Shown here: positions 34,141 through 45,060 of the stretch, piece by piece
Layout of the letters: each line of letters opens with the position of its first letter
How positions within the stretch are numbered: the stretch's first letter is position 1
Source: Molossus alvarezi
Lineage: Eukaryota > Chordata > Mammalia > Chiroptera > Molossidae
Direction: 5' to 3'
Length of the DNA: 64,000 nt
NCBI GenBank assembly: GCA_037176705.1
Contig: CM073907.1
Location: 9,455,001-9,519,000 of the forward strand
Translations under genes and position numbers: made by a program
The notes under the pieces: generated by a model
The model's database searches: none
Told to the model about the DNA's origin: nothing
The model's input: the letters and a program-made list of their open reading frames with translations, nothing else

Positions 34141-35735
34141 GCCTTCTTGGACACTTCACGTAGATGCCACCTCGATGGCCAGCCTCAACGGTCCCCTGGT
34201 CATCCATTTCTAACTTTTCAATATTCCTTCGCCACCTGAAACCATGTAGCTGACATCTTTATACTCTATTCCACTGTTTTCTTCGCTCGAGAAAAGTAGC
34301 TCCTTCCAAACAAAGCTGATCCTTAGAAAAATTCCTGCAGACAGTAGCTGCTCAATAACTATGTCTCAAGGAGAGCTTTTGCTCCAGAGCCTACTCGATG
34401 TTTACACCCATCATCTGATTTAGAGCAGGTTGTACATGCCAAGTATAAAACACACAAAGGATCGGGTTTGTCAACGGCAGAGAAAGCGCTCGCAAGAATT
34501 AAATCTCCGTGGGAAGTGCTGTGCCCTGGGTCACTGTCACTTTAATGCAAAAGCAAAGACCATCTTGTGATGTTACAAGGTAGCAAATTTAAAACGAACA
34601 AAGCAAATGCTTTCTAAAGCACGGTATAATCTACCTGTGGCCTTCACTGCCGCGGGGTATTAGGGAGACAAATAGTCCAGCAAGATCGAAGAAAGGATTA
34701 GATATTTCTATGAATAGGGATAATATCGGCAGTTACACTAACTAGGTTAAAAAGTTACAAGGCATGTCCGTCCTGGGCTCCAGGGTATAACTGTTCACCA
34801 GCTGGAGAGAGGAATGCATTTCCCCCTGCGATAAAGCATTGCGTATTCGGGCCAGGTGGTTCCTCTGTTGGGCGTCTTCGGTGACTTAGGGAGAGCCCAC
34901 TTCCTGGGGGTCAGTTCCTGCAGTCCCCGGACTTGAACATGGCATTTCTGTCCTGAGTAAGAGGTCAGGAGCACACACAAAGTCTTTCGGGATCCGTGCC
35001 GCAACAATTTTAAATATCGGCCAAGAACCAGTCAAAACCATTCACTTTTTCCCGATGATGGACATACTTCGTGGAAACCATACCCCAAGCTGGGTCCCTG
35101 TAGCTAATTAGGAAGCACTGTTCAAACGTGGACATCAGAGCCCCACACTGCCTCACGAACATGAGTTTCACACGTTTCGCGAGTGGGTTTCCGCAGGTGT
35201 GGTAAGGAAAGCCGTGTACGACACTCTCCACTCACGTTCCAAAGCTTTTCTTTGTTATAGGATCAATTACTTTGCCTTTGATTCTTGGGGGGGCGTGTGA
35301 TGTGCTTTTTTTTTTTTTCCTCCTAAAATACAAAACCCAAAAGGTGGTTGTTAGTCATGCACCCGGATACGTGTGTGTAATAACAGGCTGTCATATTAAG
35401 GAAAACATTGAAACTAAATTATTCATGATACTTACTTACTTTGCAAACCTCAGTTGTCCAGGTGTAGCCAAGGTTCTGAAGAATGTACATCAGTGTTGGA
35501 ACCATTAACAAAAGAGCATCCCCCGAGCTGTGGAATTAAGAACATTCCACAAGCCGAAACAGAAAGGGAAACTGGACTCACAACCTCAAGCCAGCAGTAC
35601 CCAAAAGATTTCAAACATCCTTGAATAAAAGTAAATAGATAGACCACAGAATGTTGTATACATGTTCGTAGATGTGTTTTTATCTGAGAAGGTATAGAAG
35701 CCATTCATATTTTCAAATATGTCATCACACAAAAG
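34141..35735. other. Unique sequence, no gene seen
   Basis: About 1.6 kb with no mobile element recognised. A T-rich run lies at 35307-35320. Confidence 0.5.
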
Positions 35736-35741
35736 AATTAA

Positions 35742-35925
35742 GAACCGGTATGGCTCAGTGGGTTGAGCGCCGTCCCCCACACCGAAAGGTCACCAGTTCG
35801 ATTCCCAGCCAGGGCACATGCCCAGGTTGCAGGTTCAATCCCCTGTTGAGATGCATGCGTGTGAGAGGAGCCAACTGATGTTTCTCTCTCTAAAATCAAT
35901 AAAACCGTATTTAAAAATTAAACAT
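35742..35925 (+). mobile_element. Ves-type SINE, type A variant
   Basis: AACCGGTATGGCTCAGTGGG, AGTTCGATTCCCAGCCAGG, GGTTGCAGGTTCAATCCC, GCCAACTGATG, a short CT run and AATCAATAAAACC. No clear TSD is seen. Confidence 0.88.
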
Positions 35926-36359
35926 AAAAAAACCTCTGGTCCAGGACCCAGTCCACAGGAAAATTTCTCAAGTCATTCAGAACAATGGCTTTTCATATGC
36001 ATGTAAGATTTGCTTCCTTGTATGGCACAATAATATAAATTAGATTCTCTTAGTATAAGATCATACATATCGTATCCAATTCCTACCCAGAGAAAAAAGC
36101 TTAAAACACTTGAGTGTTGCTTCAGATAGCTACCTATCATCTTATTAGCTGGTGTAAGATAACCCTTTTCAAGGTGGACTATTTTCTCTCCTGATCCAAG
36201 CTTTCCTACTTACTTTTTCACGTGATGATCATTAAAGTAGAACTAGCCAGATTTTTGTTGGTTGGTATTGTTTTGGGTTAAGATTTTTCTTGTTGTTATG
36301 GTCGGTCAATGTTTGATTTTTACTTAAAATAAACCACATATTCTGAGGAATTACAAAGG
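35926..36359. other. Unique sequence, no gene seen
   Basis: Nothing recognisable. Confidence 0.5.
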
Positions 36360-36511
36360 AAGGGTGTCAGCTCTGTGATCAGCCAGGACGGGGTCAAATT
36401 TCAAATGAGCAATATGACTTAGATACATCAATGAACCTTTTTGTGACTGTTTTCTCATCTGTAAAATGGAGATATAATAAAATCTGGTTTACTCTGGTGA
36501 GCAGATTAAAG
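36360..36511 (+). mobile_element. MIR remnant
   Basis: ATCAATGAACCTTTTTGTGA, CTGTTTTCTCATCTGTAAAA and TGGAGATATAATAAAATC are the 3' half of MIR. Confidence 0.82.
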
Positions 36512-36524
36512 GAGGCAGCAAGTA

Positions 36525-36723
36525 GCCTGGCCAGTGTGGCTCAGTGGTTGAGCGTCGACCCATGCACCAAGAGGTCACCGGTTTGATTCCCAGTCAGAGC
36601 ATGTGCCCAGGTTGTGGGCCAGATCCCCAGTGGGGGGGCATGCAGGAAGCGGCCAGTTGATGCTCTCATTGATGTTTCTATCTCTCCCTACCTCTCTCTC
36701 TAAAAATTAATAAATTAAAAAAA
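36525..36723 (+). mobile_element. Ves-type SINE, type A
   Basis: GCCTGGCCAGTGTGGCTCAG, GGTTTGATTCCCAGTCAG, GGCCAGTTGATG, CT run and AATTAATAAATT. The TSD is GAGGCAGCAAGTA (36512-36524) with GAGACAGCAAGTA (36724-36736). Confidence 0.94.
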
Positions 36724-36929
36724 GAGACAGCAAGTATAAAGCATTTGACACACTAGCTATCATAGATGAAGTAGGTAAGAAATGTTACCTACTATGATGA
36801 TTGTGCATACTTCCCCTACATACTTGAACCATTAGGAGTACATAATGTATCCCATTTCCATATTATTACATCATTCACGTAGCAATCAACATCAAGAATA
36901 TATTTCATAGTTCCATTTCCCATGTTGTC

Positions 36930-37170
36930 AGGCTTATATTTAGGTTCTAACTACTGTAAGCAAGAGTTTGATGAACATCTTTGAGCATCATTTTTTGATA
37001 CTGGGAATGGATACCCAGGAGTACAATTAATTGGCCAAGGGTTATAAAAAGTGTCCTGGTTCTTTATACACCCTGACAAATGAGTCTCCTAAGGGTGTTG
37101 CCAACACACCCTATCCAAGCCATATAAGAGTATCCGTTTCACTGTTCCTTGGTGAACAATGAAAATTACT
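36930..37170 (-). mobile_element. Old L1 3' UTR remnant, reverse orientation
   Basis: AGAGTTTGATGAACATCTTT, GGGAATGGATACCCAGGAGT, ATTGGCCAAGGGTT, CACCCTGACAAATGAGTC and GAGTATCCGTTTCACTGTTC keep the order of an old L1 3' untranslated region in reverse. Confidence 0.7.
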
Positions 37171-37856
37171 ATTTACCGCAAAAAAAAATAAAATAAATAA
37201 TAGACAGCATACAAGTAAGCTTTTGTATTTCCAGATCTGGGGAGGAAAAAAAATCTGTGAATGGTGCACATTTCTAGTCCCTCCACATCAGCCAGTTTCC
37301 TTCCAAACACTTACTCAAACCTCTCAAAAACCTAATGAGCAGACACACCTTGTAGCTCTCTGGCAAGTCGCAGAGGGGAAGGAAGTGTTTCCTAGTTTTC
37401 TGCCAGATGTCCAGTGATCCCAGGAAGGCTGGGGACCCAACTGCCCACCACTGGTGTGTAGACAGGGCGCACGGGACCATTCCCAGAGGACATGGAACCT
37501 GGCGAGGCTGGTATATAAATATTTTCTTGCAAGGCACAATAATGTATAATGATACTGCCCACCTCTGACCGCAAAACACAGAAGGTGTAACCCAATGAGA
37601 CCTATCACCTGAACCCTGAAAGGGATTATCTGAGTACAGACAGTTGGTTTGGGCAGCTTTGCAAGAGAACTAAATAATACCTGGTTTTGTGGGAGAAAAA
37701 AAACAAAAGGAAAGAACAGAAAAGAGAACCCTTTGGCCTTTGGTAGTGAATTTACTACCAAAGGGATAGACAGGGTTGAAATGGAAGGTTTCTAATGGGA
37801 GGGGACCAAATAGAGGCTTTTTTTCCCCTCACCCTTTCCACACCAATGTCCTGCCG
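37171..37856. other. Unique sequence with a strong hairpin
   Basis: It holds the 11-bp inverted repeat at 37737-37764. Overlapping minus frames of 101 and 145 codons (37274-37761) have no recognisable domain. Confidence 0.5.
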
Positions 37857-37859
37857 ATC

Positions 37860-37863
<4 letters not shown>

Positions 37864-37921
<58 letters not shown>

Positions 37922-37935
37922 TTCTCTCTCTTTTT
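37864..37935. repeat. (CT)n microsatellite
   Basis: About 49 bp of pure CT, then CTTTCTCTC variants. It lies at the 3' tail side of the adjoining reverse SINE. Confidence 0.95.
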
Positions 37936-38167
37936 AATCCTCACCCAAGGATATTTTTCCATTGCTTTTTAGATATAATGGAAGTGAGAGAGAGAGAGAG
38001 AAACATCGATGTGAGAGTGACACATGGATTGGTTCCCTCCCACACAACCCCAACCAGGACCAGGGATCAAACCTGCAACCCAGGTACATGCCCTTGACCA
38101 GGAATTGAACCCACAACCCCTCAGTCCGCAGACTGACGCTCTAACTACTGAGCCAAACCAGCCAGGG
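37936..38167 (-). mobile_element. Ves-type SINE, older type B, reverse orientation
   Basis: The reverse complement has CCCTGGCTGGTTTGGCTCAG, GTTGTGGGTTCAATTCCTGG, GGTTTGATCCCTGGTCCTGG, a CT run and TGGGTGAGGAT. TCCCTTCT at 37857-37864 and 38168-38175 is a likely TSD that also encloses the CT tract. Confidence 0.9.
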
Positions 38168-38175
38168 TCCCTTCT

Positions 38176-38577
38176 TCCTCTTGCCACAGTTCTGAGTAGC
38201 CCCAAAAATCCACTCGAAATCGGTGTGGGCATTGTCTAGTAAGACAACGTCTGACCTCCCTGCTCCTCATCACTGCAAACCCTCTGACGAGAAATCTCTT
38301 GTTAAGTTGCTGTCACTGATAAGTCTAGTTCAGCTCTTCTCCTGGCTCAGTTACAATGGAGTCATCACAGAAAAGGCACACGTCATGGTTGGGGCCTTTC
38401 AACATTTGCAGGTGGCATGGCGTTACTCGCTAAGTTCCAGATTCTGGTGCTGGTCCAGCAAGCTAAGAGGGTTGATCACTCCAACCATGGGGACGTCGGC
38501 ATGGTGGTTGTCTTGGTACCATGCACACTGGGTACACAGCACACCTGGCGACAGGCAGCAAAATAGAAGGAATAAGG
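38176..38577. other. Unique sequence, no gene seen
   Basis: A 131-codon frame at 38223-38618 runs into the next SINE and has no recognisable domain. Confidence 0.5.
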
Positions 38578-38588
38578 AATCAGCTTCC

Positions 38589-38802
38589 TTGCCCTGGCCG
38601 GTGTGGCTCAGTGGTTGAGCGTTGACCCTGCACCAAAACGTCGCCAGTTCGATTCCCGGTCAGGGCACATGCCCAGGTTGTGGGCCCGATCCCCAGTGGG
38701 GGGCATGCAGGAGGCGGCCAATCTATGTTCTTTCTCATCGACGTTTCTGTCTTTCTCTCCCTCTCCCTTCCTCTCTCTCTGATATCAATAAAGAAAAAAA
38801 AA
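38589..38802 (+). mobile_element. Ves-type SINE, type A
   Basis: GCCCTGGCCGGTGTGGCTCA, AGTTCGATTCCCGGTCAGG, GGCCAATCTATG, CT run, ATCAATAAAG. The TSD is AATCAGCTTCC (38578-38588) with GACTCAGCTTCC (38804-38815). Confidence 0.95.
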
Positions 38803-38815
38803 AGACTCAGCTTCC

Positions 38816-38945
38816 CATCACTTGCTACCTGTGTGACCTTAAGGGATGAATTAACCTCTCTGAGCCTCTGCATCTGTCTTTGTTAAATGGAGATAGTAAC
38901 ACCTGCCTTGTAGAATTATTGTAAGAAAAATACACAAGGGATATT
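38816..38945 (+). mobile_element. MIR remnant
   Basis: ACTTGCTACCTGTGTGACCT, TTAACCTCTCTGAGCCTCTG, TTAAATGGAGATAGTAACAC are the MIR core and 3' half, directly after a SINE insertion. Confidence 0.88.
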
Positions 38946-38952
38946 TATGTGT

Positions 38953-38975
38953 ACACACACACACACACACACACA
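38953..38975. repeat. (AC)n microsatellite
   Basis: An AC run of about 23 bp. Confidence 0.93.
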
Positions 38976-40020
38976 TATGTAAATATGCGTATAGAAATAC
39001 TCGAGTTTCTGAAAATCCTCTCCATCTTTATAGCTCACAAAGTGATTTCTGAAAAGTCACTCACGAAAGGAAGGAAAGAAACGTATTTTCCTCTCCAACC
39101 AGAAAAAGCAATTAAACATCAAATATTAACTGTTCCTGGGAGTAATTTTTTTTAATGGGTTAAAGGCTTAGCTGTTATAGACCTCCGATATGCCATTTCT
39201 AAGAAAGGACCAGGTAATATATTTTTTTAATTGAGTGGAAGATAAAATGCTAGAACCAGGGTATCCATTCAGAAACCACTTTTTTCTCCATTTTCAGCAG
39301 CCTCCCGGTCGCATCATGCCTTTTAAGAGGCCCGATCTGTTTAACAGCACTTTATTTTAAACCCTCACTTGTGAAAAGGACTGATTTATGATCGGGCTGA
39401 TTAAGACCACGGTGTCTGCAGCAATAATGATTTCAATTATAAGACTTTCACCAATGTGCATTATTCTGACTTGTTCTCCATTCTCCCCACATTTTTATTC
39501 ACGGAGGAAGGGACTATGGGTCGGTGATGTCACGCTGAGAGATCTCCAAAGTTACTATCAGAAAGGAATGAATGGACAGATGGACTGACGGACCCTGGAC
39601 TGAGTGTATTGCCAACCTGAGCCACTCTCGTGAGCCACACCCGCTGTCAGTAGGTTATTTAGTTCCCTTCCTGCCCTGATCGGCCCAGATTCCCTCCGAG
39701 CCCAGGACTTGCAGTCTTGCCTTCTCTTTCTGTGGGGTGGAGGAGACAGGCTCACACTCAGACCTTGAGCTCGTTCAGATCTCACCTGGATTGAACACAG
39801 AGCAACTGTTCTCTCCTCTGAGGGCCTGGCCCGTGGACCAGGCTGGCTCATAGGAAAGTGAAGGCAGCCGAGAGGCCTGTACGAGGGGACAGTGGTGGTG
39901 CGAAGTGGAGCCCTGGGTCATGGGGACCCCAGCTTGTCACCATGAGTGGCCGTGGCCCAAGCGGTGTCAGATCATCAGGTATTTCCACAGAATCTAGAGA
40001 CCCATTTTGTTATGTGAAGT
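38976..40020. other. Unique sequence, no gene seen
   Basis: About 1 kb with no repeat recognised. Positions 39600-39960 are moderately GC-rich. Confidence 0.5.
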
Positions 40021-40038
40021 TGAAGTTTCTCGATTTTA

Positions 40039-40246
40039 TTTATTGATTGATTTTATTGATTTTAGAGAGAGAGGAAGGGAGAGGGAGAGAGAAACATTGA
40101 TGAGAGAGAACATTGATTGGCTGCCTCCTGCACGCCCCCCACTGGGGATCGGGCCCACAACCTGGGCATGTGCCCTGACCAGGAATCGAACCGGCGACCT
40201 CTTGGTGCAGGGTCGATGCTCAACCACTGAGCCACACCGGCCAGGC
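40039..40246 (-). mobile_element. Ves-type SINE, type A, recent, reverse orientation
   Basis: The reverse complement has GCCTGGCCGGTGTGGCTCAG, CGGTTCGATTCCTGGTCAGG, the full type-A body and a CT run. A perfect 18-bp TSD, TGAAGTTTCTCGATTTTA, lies at 40021-40038 and 40247-40264, the longest intact TSD in the window. Confidence 0.97.
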
Positions 40247-40495
40247 TGAAGTTTCTCGATTTTAAAGCTTAGACAGGCACTGGGCAATTCAATCTGTAGG
40301 GTGCCTCTGCTCTGTGCTTCCTAGTTGGGGTGCAAGTGGTCAGTCGATCTAATTATGGTTGAGAAGCTATCCCACAGCTTCTTTTAATTAACAAACTAGT
40401 TTTATTCCATTTCATAAACACTTAATGGAAATCTATTATATGCTAAGAACCACGTGCTAGGCATTAGGAATGCAAAATAAAGAACAATATCCTGT

Positions 40496-40710
40496 CCGGC
40501 CGGTGTGGCTCAGTGGTTGAGTGTTGACCCTGCACCAAGAGGTCACCAGTTTGATTCCCGGTCAGGACACATGCCCAGGTTGTGGGCCTGATCCCCAGTG
40601 GGGGGCATGCAGGAGGCAGCCAGTCAATGTTCTCTCTCATCGATGTTTCTATCCGTCTCTCCCTCTCTCTTTCTCTTTCTCTAAAATCTATAAAGAAAGA
40701 AAAAAAAAAG
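40496..40710 (+). mobile_element. Ves-type SINE, type A
   Basis: GGCCGGTGTGGCTCAGTGG, AGTTTGATTCCCGGTCAGG, GCCAGTCAATG, CT run and ATCTATAAAGAAAG. Flanks give only a weak TSD (AACAATATCCTG with CAAATCCATATCTG). Confidence 0.93.
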
Positions 40711-41210
40711 ACAAATCCATATCTGCTGTCGGGGAAGTATGAAGGATTTCAGGCTGAAAAAAATAAGAAGAAACACAGCCTAATATTGGGGCACAATCTA
40801 TCACGTTAATGTTGAGTTGTCTCCTTCGTTATGCTTCGGTGAATTACTTTGTCCCTAAATTCTGCTTTGAAGCTATGTCTTCATTTGAGAACACTCCTGG
40901 GACTACGGAAGTCCACGCCAGAGACAGCAACTGGAAAGGAAAAGTCCAATCCCGCCTTCTCAGTTGCTCTCCACCAGGTCCACCTTCCAGATTGCTCCAT
41001 TCAGTTCCATGTACTGGGTTCTTGCATGACTTAAATCTGGCTATTTTATGCTACTGTTGTTTTTATGAGAGCTGACCAGCAAATGATGCACTCATCTCTC
41101 GGGAAACGTCACCTTACTAATTTTTAAAACTTTGGGGTGCAGGGGGATTCTAGAAGTCCCATGCAAATGAAACTTTGAGTCCAGCCATGAGAATGTTCAG
41201 CTTAGCGCTT
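40711..41210. other. Unique sequence, no gene seen
   Basis: Two overlapping frames at 40809-41075 lack recognisable domains. Confidence 0.5.
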
Positions 41211-41223
41211 GAGAAACCATGTC

Positions 41224-41384
41224 CCGCCCTGGCCGGTTTGGCTCAGCGGTTAGAGCGTCGGCCTACTGTCCAGAGAGACCAGGGTTCGGTTCCCGCTAAG
41301 GGCACGTACCTTGGTTGCAGTTTGTCCCCGGCCCTGTTTGGGTCGTAAGGGTGGCAGCCACTCAATGTGTCTCTCTCGTGTCAA

Positions 41385-41424
<40 letters not shown>

Positions 41425-41506
41425 CCTCCCTCCCTCCCACTCTATCTGAAGATATTTGGAAAAATGTCCTCAGGTGAGTATTAAAAAGAGAGACAGAGAA
41501 AACCAC
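41224..41506 (+). mobile_element. Ves-type SINE, type B
   Basis: GCCCTGGCCGGTTTGGCTCA, CAGAGAGACCAGGGTTCGG, CACTCAATGTGTCTC, a (CT)n run of about 32 bp, ACTCTATCTGAAG and CAGGTGAGTATT. The likely TSD is GAGAAACCAT (41211-41220) with GAGAAAACCAC (about 41496-41506). Confidence 0.93.
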
Positions 41507-42543
41507 AGTGACTGGCAGGGTATACACGGTACAGTATATATTCATGCTTTTGACATATTTAGAGTAAATCCCAAGAACTAGTGTGATGAGCCAGTGTGGA
41601 TAGAGACACTCACGTTAATTTTGGTACCTTTACAATACTAATGGCATTTTTAGGCTTGCCATAGATATATTTAAAATAATAGCTGCAGTTTATATATATT
41701 TTCCATGACCTTGTAAATCAATGGTGTTCAATAATCTTAACTGAAACTATAAGTGGTAACTTGGCCCATTAAAGAAGAAATAAGAGATCTTCTGGGGTGT
41801 GTGTGTGTCGTTGTTTTTTAATGTGATATTCCAGAAAGCTGCCTCTAGACAGAAAATTAACACAATAAGTAAACCATTATGGAACAACTATTAACTGATT
41901 CCACTAATAAAAATCCAACAGGGGCCTTAATTCTGCCCCTCTGAGACACACGGACAGATAAAATAAACAACAGAAAATGCGTTCGGAGGAAAGCGTAATT
42001 GATTTTAAACTATACTAATACGGAAACCTCCCATCAAGTAAGAAGAAAAAAAAAAAATCCAGATTTGTACCTTCGCTTGGGGAAAGACAGAAAAATTCTG
42101 TTCCGCCTTGTTCAGGCCTGTGATACTAATAAGGGTGTTTTTCAGGTTAAGAGATTGGAAACACTGAGGCATATGCTGACAAGGAAGTTTTTAAATGCCC
42201 GGCTCCCAGCCACAAGGACGATTTTACCGTAGGACCAAAATGAGGGACCTTGCCAGTCCCCTGCAGAAGACAAAGGCACGGTCATCGGGCTGTGACAGAA
42301 AGCGGGATCTGGTGACCCTTGGCACTCAGGGCCAAACCAGACAGAGGACAAAGCAGGGGAAGGTGGGCAGAGGCAGGGGTGGACGGTGGCCCCGTAGAAG
42401 TTCACCCAGGGACAGCGCTGCCGTTGGCTAAGTCCTGAAATTCTTGAGCAGCTTTGGGGTTCCCTCTTCATGGAAATTGATAGTGGAGAAGCCACTTTTC
42501 TTTCCATTTTGTTACTATATGGCCCATATGCCTGCCTTCAAAC
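41507..42543. other. Unique sequence, no gene seen
   Basis: About 1 kb. The minus frame 42142-42507 (121 codons) overlaps a plus frame and has no recognisable domain. Confidence 0.5.
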
Positions 42544-42555
42544 CTAGCCAGGAGC

Positions 42556-42786
42556 CCGGCCGGTGTGGCTCAGTGATTGAGTGTCGACCAGGCACCAAGA
42601 GGTCACTGGTTCGATTCCCAGTCAGGGCACATGCCCAGGTTGTGGGCCCGATCCCCGGGGGGGGGGGCACGCAGGAGGCAGCCAATCGATGTTCTCTCTC
42701 ATCGATGTTTCTATCTCTCTCTCCCTCTTCCTTCCTCTCTCTCTAAAATCAATAAAGGAAAAAAAATTTTTTTAAAGAAAAAAACT
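42556..42786 (+). mobile_element. Ves-type SINE, type A
   Basis: CCCGGCCGGTGTGGCTCAG, GGTTCGATTCCCAGTCAGG, a G10 run, GCCAATCGATG, CT run, AATCAATAAAGG. The TSD is CTAGCCAGGAGC (42544-42555) with CTAGTCAGGAGC (42787-42798). Confidence 0.95.
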
Positions 42787-42798
42787 CTAGTCAGGAGC

Positions 42799-43542
42799 TC
42801 ACAGTCCCTCTTAGTAAGTGGCTGCCAGATGCCAAAGGTCCTAACATCCGCCTACACACCTCGTCTTCATTCGTCCGTGCATGCAGACTGGCCACGATCT
42901 ACGCAGAGAGGAGGCAGCGAGGCTCAGGGTGGTGCAGAGATGTAGTCATTTGCCCACATGATTAGGTCTGGCCCACCGGCGCAAAGCATTACCCTCCCCC
43001 TCCCATAGGTCACCTGGCACTGTCGCTTTGATTCTTGTCCCCAGTCTATTTTCACATGTTGTTCTAACCAGTTCAACCCCTACCAACCCTGCTCGGAAGG
43101 CAGAGGCAAAAGGCACCGGTTATTTTTACGCTGGGCTGGCGAAAAGTCAGCCAATTCAAATGAAACGATCATTTCCATGTGAGAAAATACTCTGGCATTT
43201 TCTTCCAATGCAAATATAAAAAAAAAAAAAAAAGAATTAAGTTTTAAGTTGGCAGAATGTAGCCTTGGAACTTCATACGACGTACAAATACAACCATTGT
43301 GGTTCAGATTTTTAATGTGTTGGTGTGAGAACTGGAAGACAGCCATTCTATAGTGGAATGTAGGTGTTATGACCAAAAAATAAGCATCACTAGGTACATG
43401 ATGGAGTTGTAGAGATAGAACACATATATTAAAAGGGTAAGATTTGTCAATACTGGGCAGAGGGCTGGACAGAGGCAGAGGACCAGTGAATAGAAGATTC
43501 AGGGATGGTGATTAAAATCCGAGGCCAAAAGCACATTCTAAA
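42799..43542. other. Unique sequence, no gene seen
   Basis: A poly-A run lies at 43219-43233. Nothing else is recognised. Confidence 0.5.
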
Positions 43543-43558
43543 AGCCAGAACTTTTCAG

Positions 43559-43972
43559 GCCATGGCTGGATAGTCCAGTTGGTTAGAACATCACCCTGGT
43601 ACACCAAGGTTGAGGTCAGGGCACATACAAGAATCAACCAATGAATGCATAAATAAACGGAACAACAAATAAATGTCTCCCCCCCTTCTCTCTCTCAAGT
43701 CAATTTAAATTTTTTTTTCAATTATTATTACTTTTTCTTTATTGATTTTGAAAGAGAGAGAGAAAGGGAGAAGAAGAGAGAGATAGAAACATCGATGAGA
43801 GAGAACATCCATTGGCTGCCTCCTGCATGCCTCCCACTGGGGATTTGGGCCCACAACCTGGGAATCGAACTGGCGACCTCTTGGTACATGGGTCGATGCT
43901 CAACCACTGAGCCACACCGGCCGGGAAAATTTAAAAAAAAAAAATTTAAAAGAATAAACTTTAAAAAAATAT
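43559..43972 (+). mobile_element. Ves-type SINE, type C, containing a second SINE
   Basis: The left part has GCCATGGCTGGATAGTCCAG, TTGGTTAGAACATCACCC, then AATCAACCAATGAATGCATA and GGAACAACAAATAAATG. Its tail region is interrupted by a reverse SINE. A perfect 16-bp TSD, AGCCAGAACTTTTCAG, at 43543-43558 and 43973-43988 brackets the composite. Confidence 0.93.
43720..43925 (-). mobile_element. Ves-type SINE, type A, nested, reverse orientation
   Basis: The reverse complement has CCCGGCCGGTGTGGCTCAG, GGTCGCCAGTTCGATTCCC, AGCCAATGGATG, ATCGATGTTTC and a CT run. A 14-bp segment between B box and body (the CAGGGCACATGCC region) is missing. AATTTAAA motifs on both sides are the likely TSD taken from the host SINE's tail. 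Confidence 0.92.
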
Positions 43973-43988
43973 AGCCAGAACTTTTCAG

Positions 43989-45060
43989 AAATACATTGTA
44001 TTCATGCCATGATACTTAGCAGTGATATCTTGGAGGCATTCTAAATAAAGAATATTTTTAAACAATTTGCAAGTTCTGATCTTTTACAATAAGATGGGGG
44101 GGCGGGGAATGAAGAAATTATATAATTTGGAGGAAGGGAAAAAGTGACAATATTTTTATTGCCGATGACAATATTTACTGAGATGACTCAAAAGAATCAG
44201 CTGCAAACTATTTGAATAAGAACCCAGTAAAGTGGCAAATACAAAATAAAAATGCCTAAGTAAATAACTTTCCTCAACAAACACTTATAAGATTTAATAG
44301 AGAAATTGTGTTCACAGTAGCAATGAATAAATTTGAGAGTATATTGAGCAACTCCATGGGGAAACTCCAACTGAACAGAAGTTTATATGGAAAGATAAAT
44401 AAAAAGGCATGCTTTATTTCTACATGAGAAACCTCACTATTCAAAGACCTCAAATCTACACATATTAATGTATAAATTGTATTCTCTTACATCTTCAACT
44501 TGGTGAGCTCTTATGAAATAACAAATAGGGAGCATAATCCAGAAAATTAATTGTAATGAAGAAGAACTTATAGTACTAGATACAAAAGCATCTTCTTAAA
44601 TTATAATAACAAAAGAGAGGATTTTTGCAAAAGAAGTGATAGGGACTAAGGGATATTGAAATAAAATGTAAAAACAAGGAAATAGGCCCAATAACATACA
44701 ATATTTAGATCAGTAAGAAAAGGAGATTTTAGTAAATAGATTCTTACCACAGGGACCAGAATTAATTTCAAAGAAATGAGGAATTTAAATGTTTTTTTTT
44801 TAAATCAAGAGCCACCGCCCTGGCCGGTTTGGCTCAGCGGTTGGAGCGTTGGCCTGCAGACCAGAGAGTCCTGGGTTCGGTTCCCGCTAGGGGCACATAC
44901 CAAAAAAATAAAACTAAATAAATAAATTATAAAAAATCAAGAGCCACCAGTGCACTAGTAGAAAATATAGATGACTATTTCACTGATTCTAGAAAAGCAG
45001 AGGAAGAAAGAATAAAGAAAAATGTATCTTGTCAGCAATTAAAAATCAAATGCAAACAGG
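43989..45060 (+). mobile_element. Old L1 remnant, probable ORF2 region
   Basis: The order of GGCAAATACAAAATAAAAAT, AGTAGCAATGAATAAATTTG, GAACAGAAGTTTATATGGAA and CACTATTCAAAGACCTCAAA resembles L1 ORF2, with many stops. It is heavily degraded, with a short SINE inserted at 44817-44933. Edges and family are uncertain. Confidence 0.55.
44817..44933 (+). mobile_element. Short body-less SINE (type D)
   Basis: It has the tRNA-like head only: GCCCTGGCCGGTTTGGCTCA, GCGGTTGGAGCG, AGAGAGTCCTGGGTTCGG, GCTAGGGGCACATACC, then directly an A-rich tail. No CT body is present. The TSD AAATCAAGAGCCACC is a perfect 15 bp at 44802-44816 and 44934-44948. So this is a complete insertion, not a later deletion spanning a flank. 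It shares head variants with the copy at 55742-55846. Confidence 0.9.

Noticed and set aside
37324..37761. 145-codon frame, minus strand
   Set aside because: No domain is recognised, two other long frames overlap it on the same strand, and composition is like its surroundings.
38223..38618. 131-codon frame, plus strand
   Set aside because: It runs into a SINE and has no recognisable domain.
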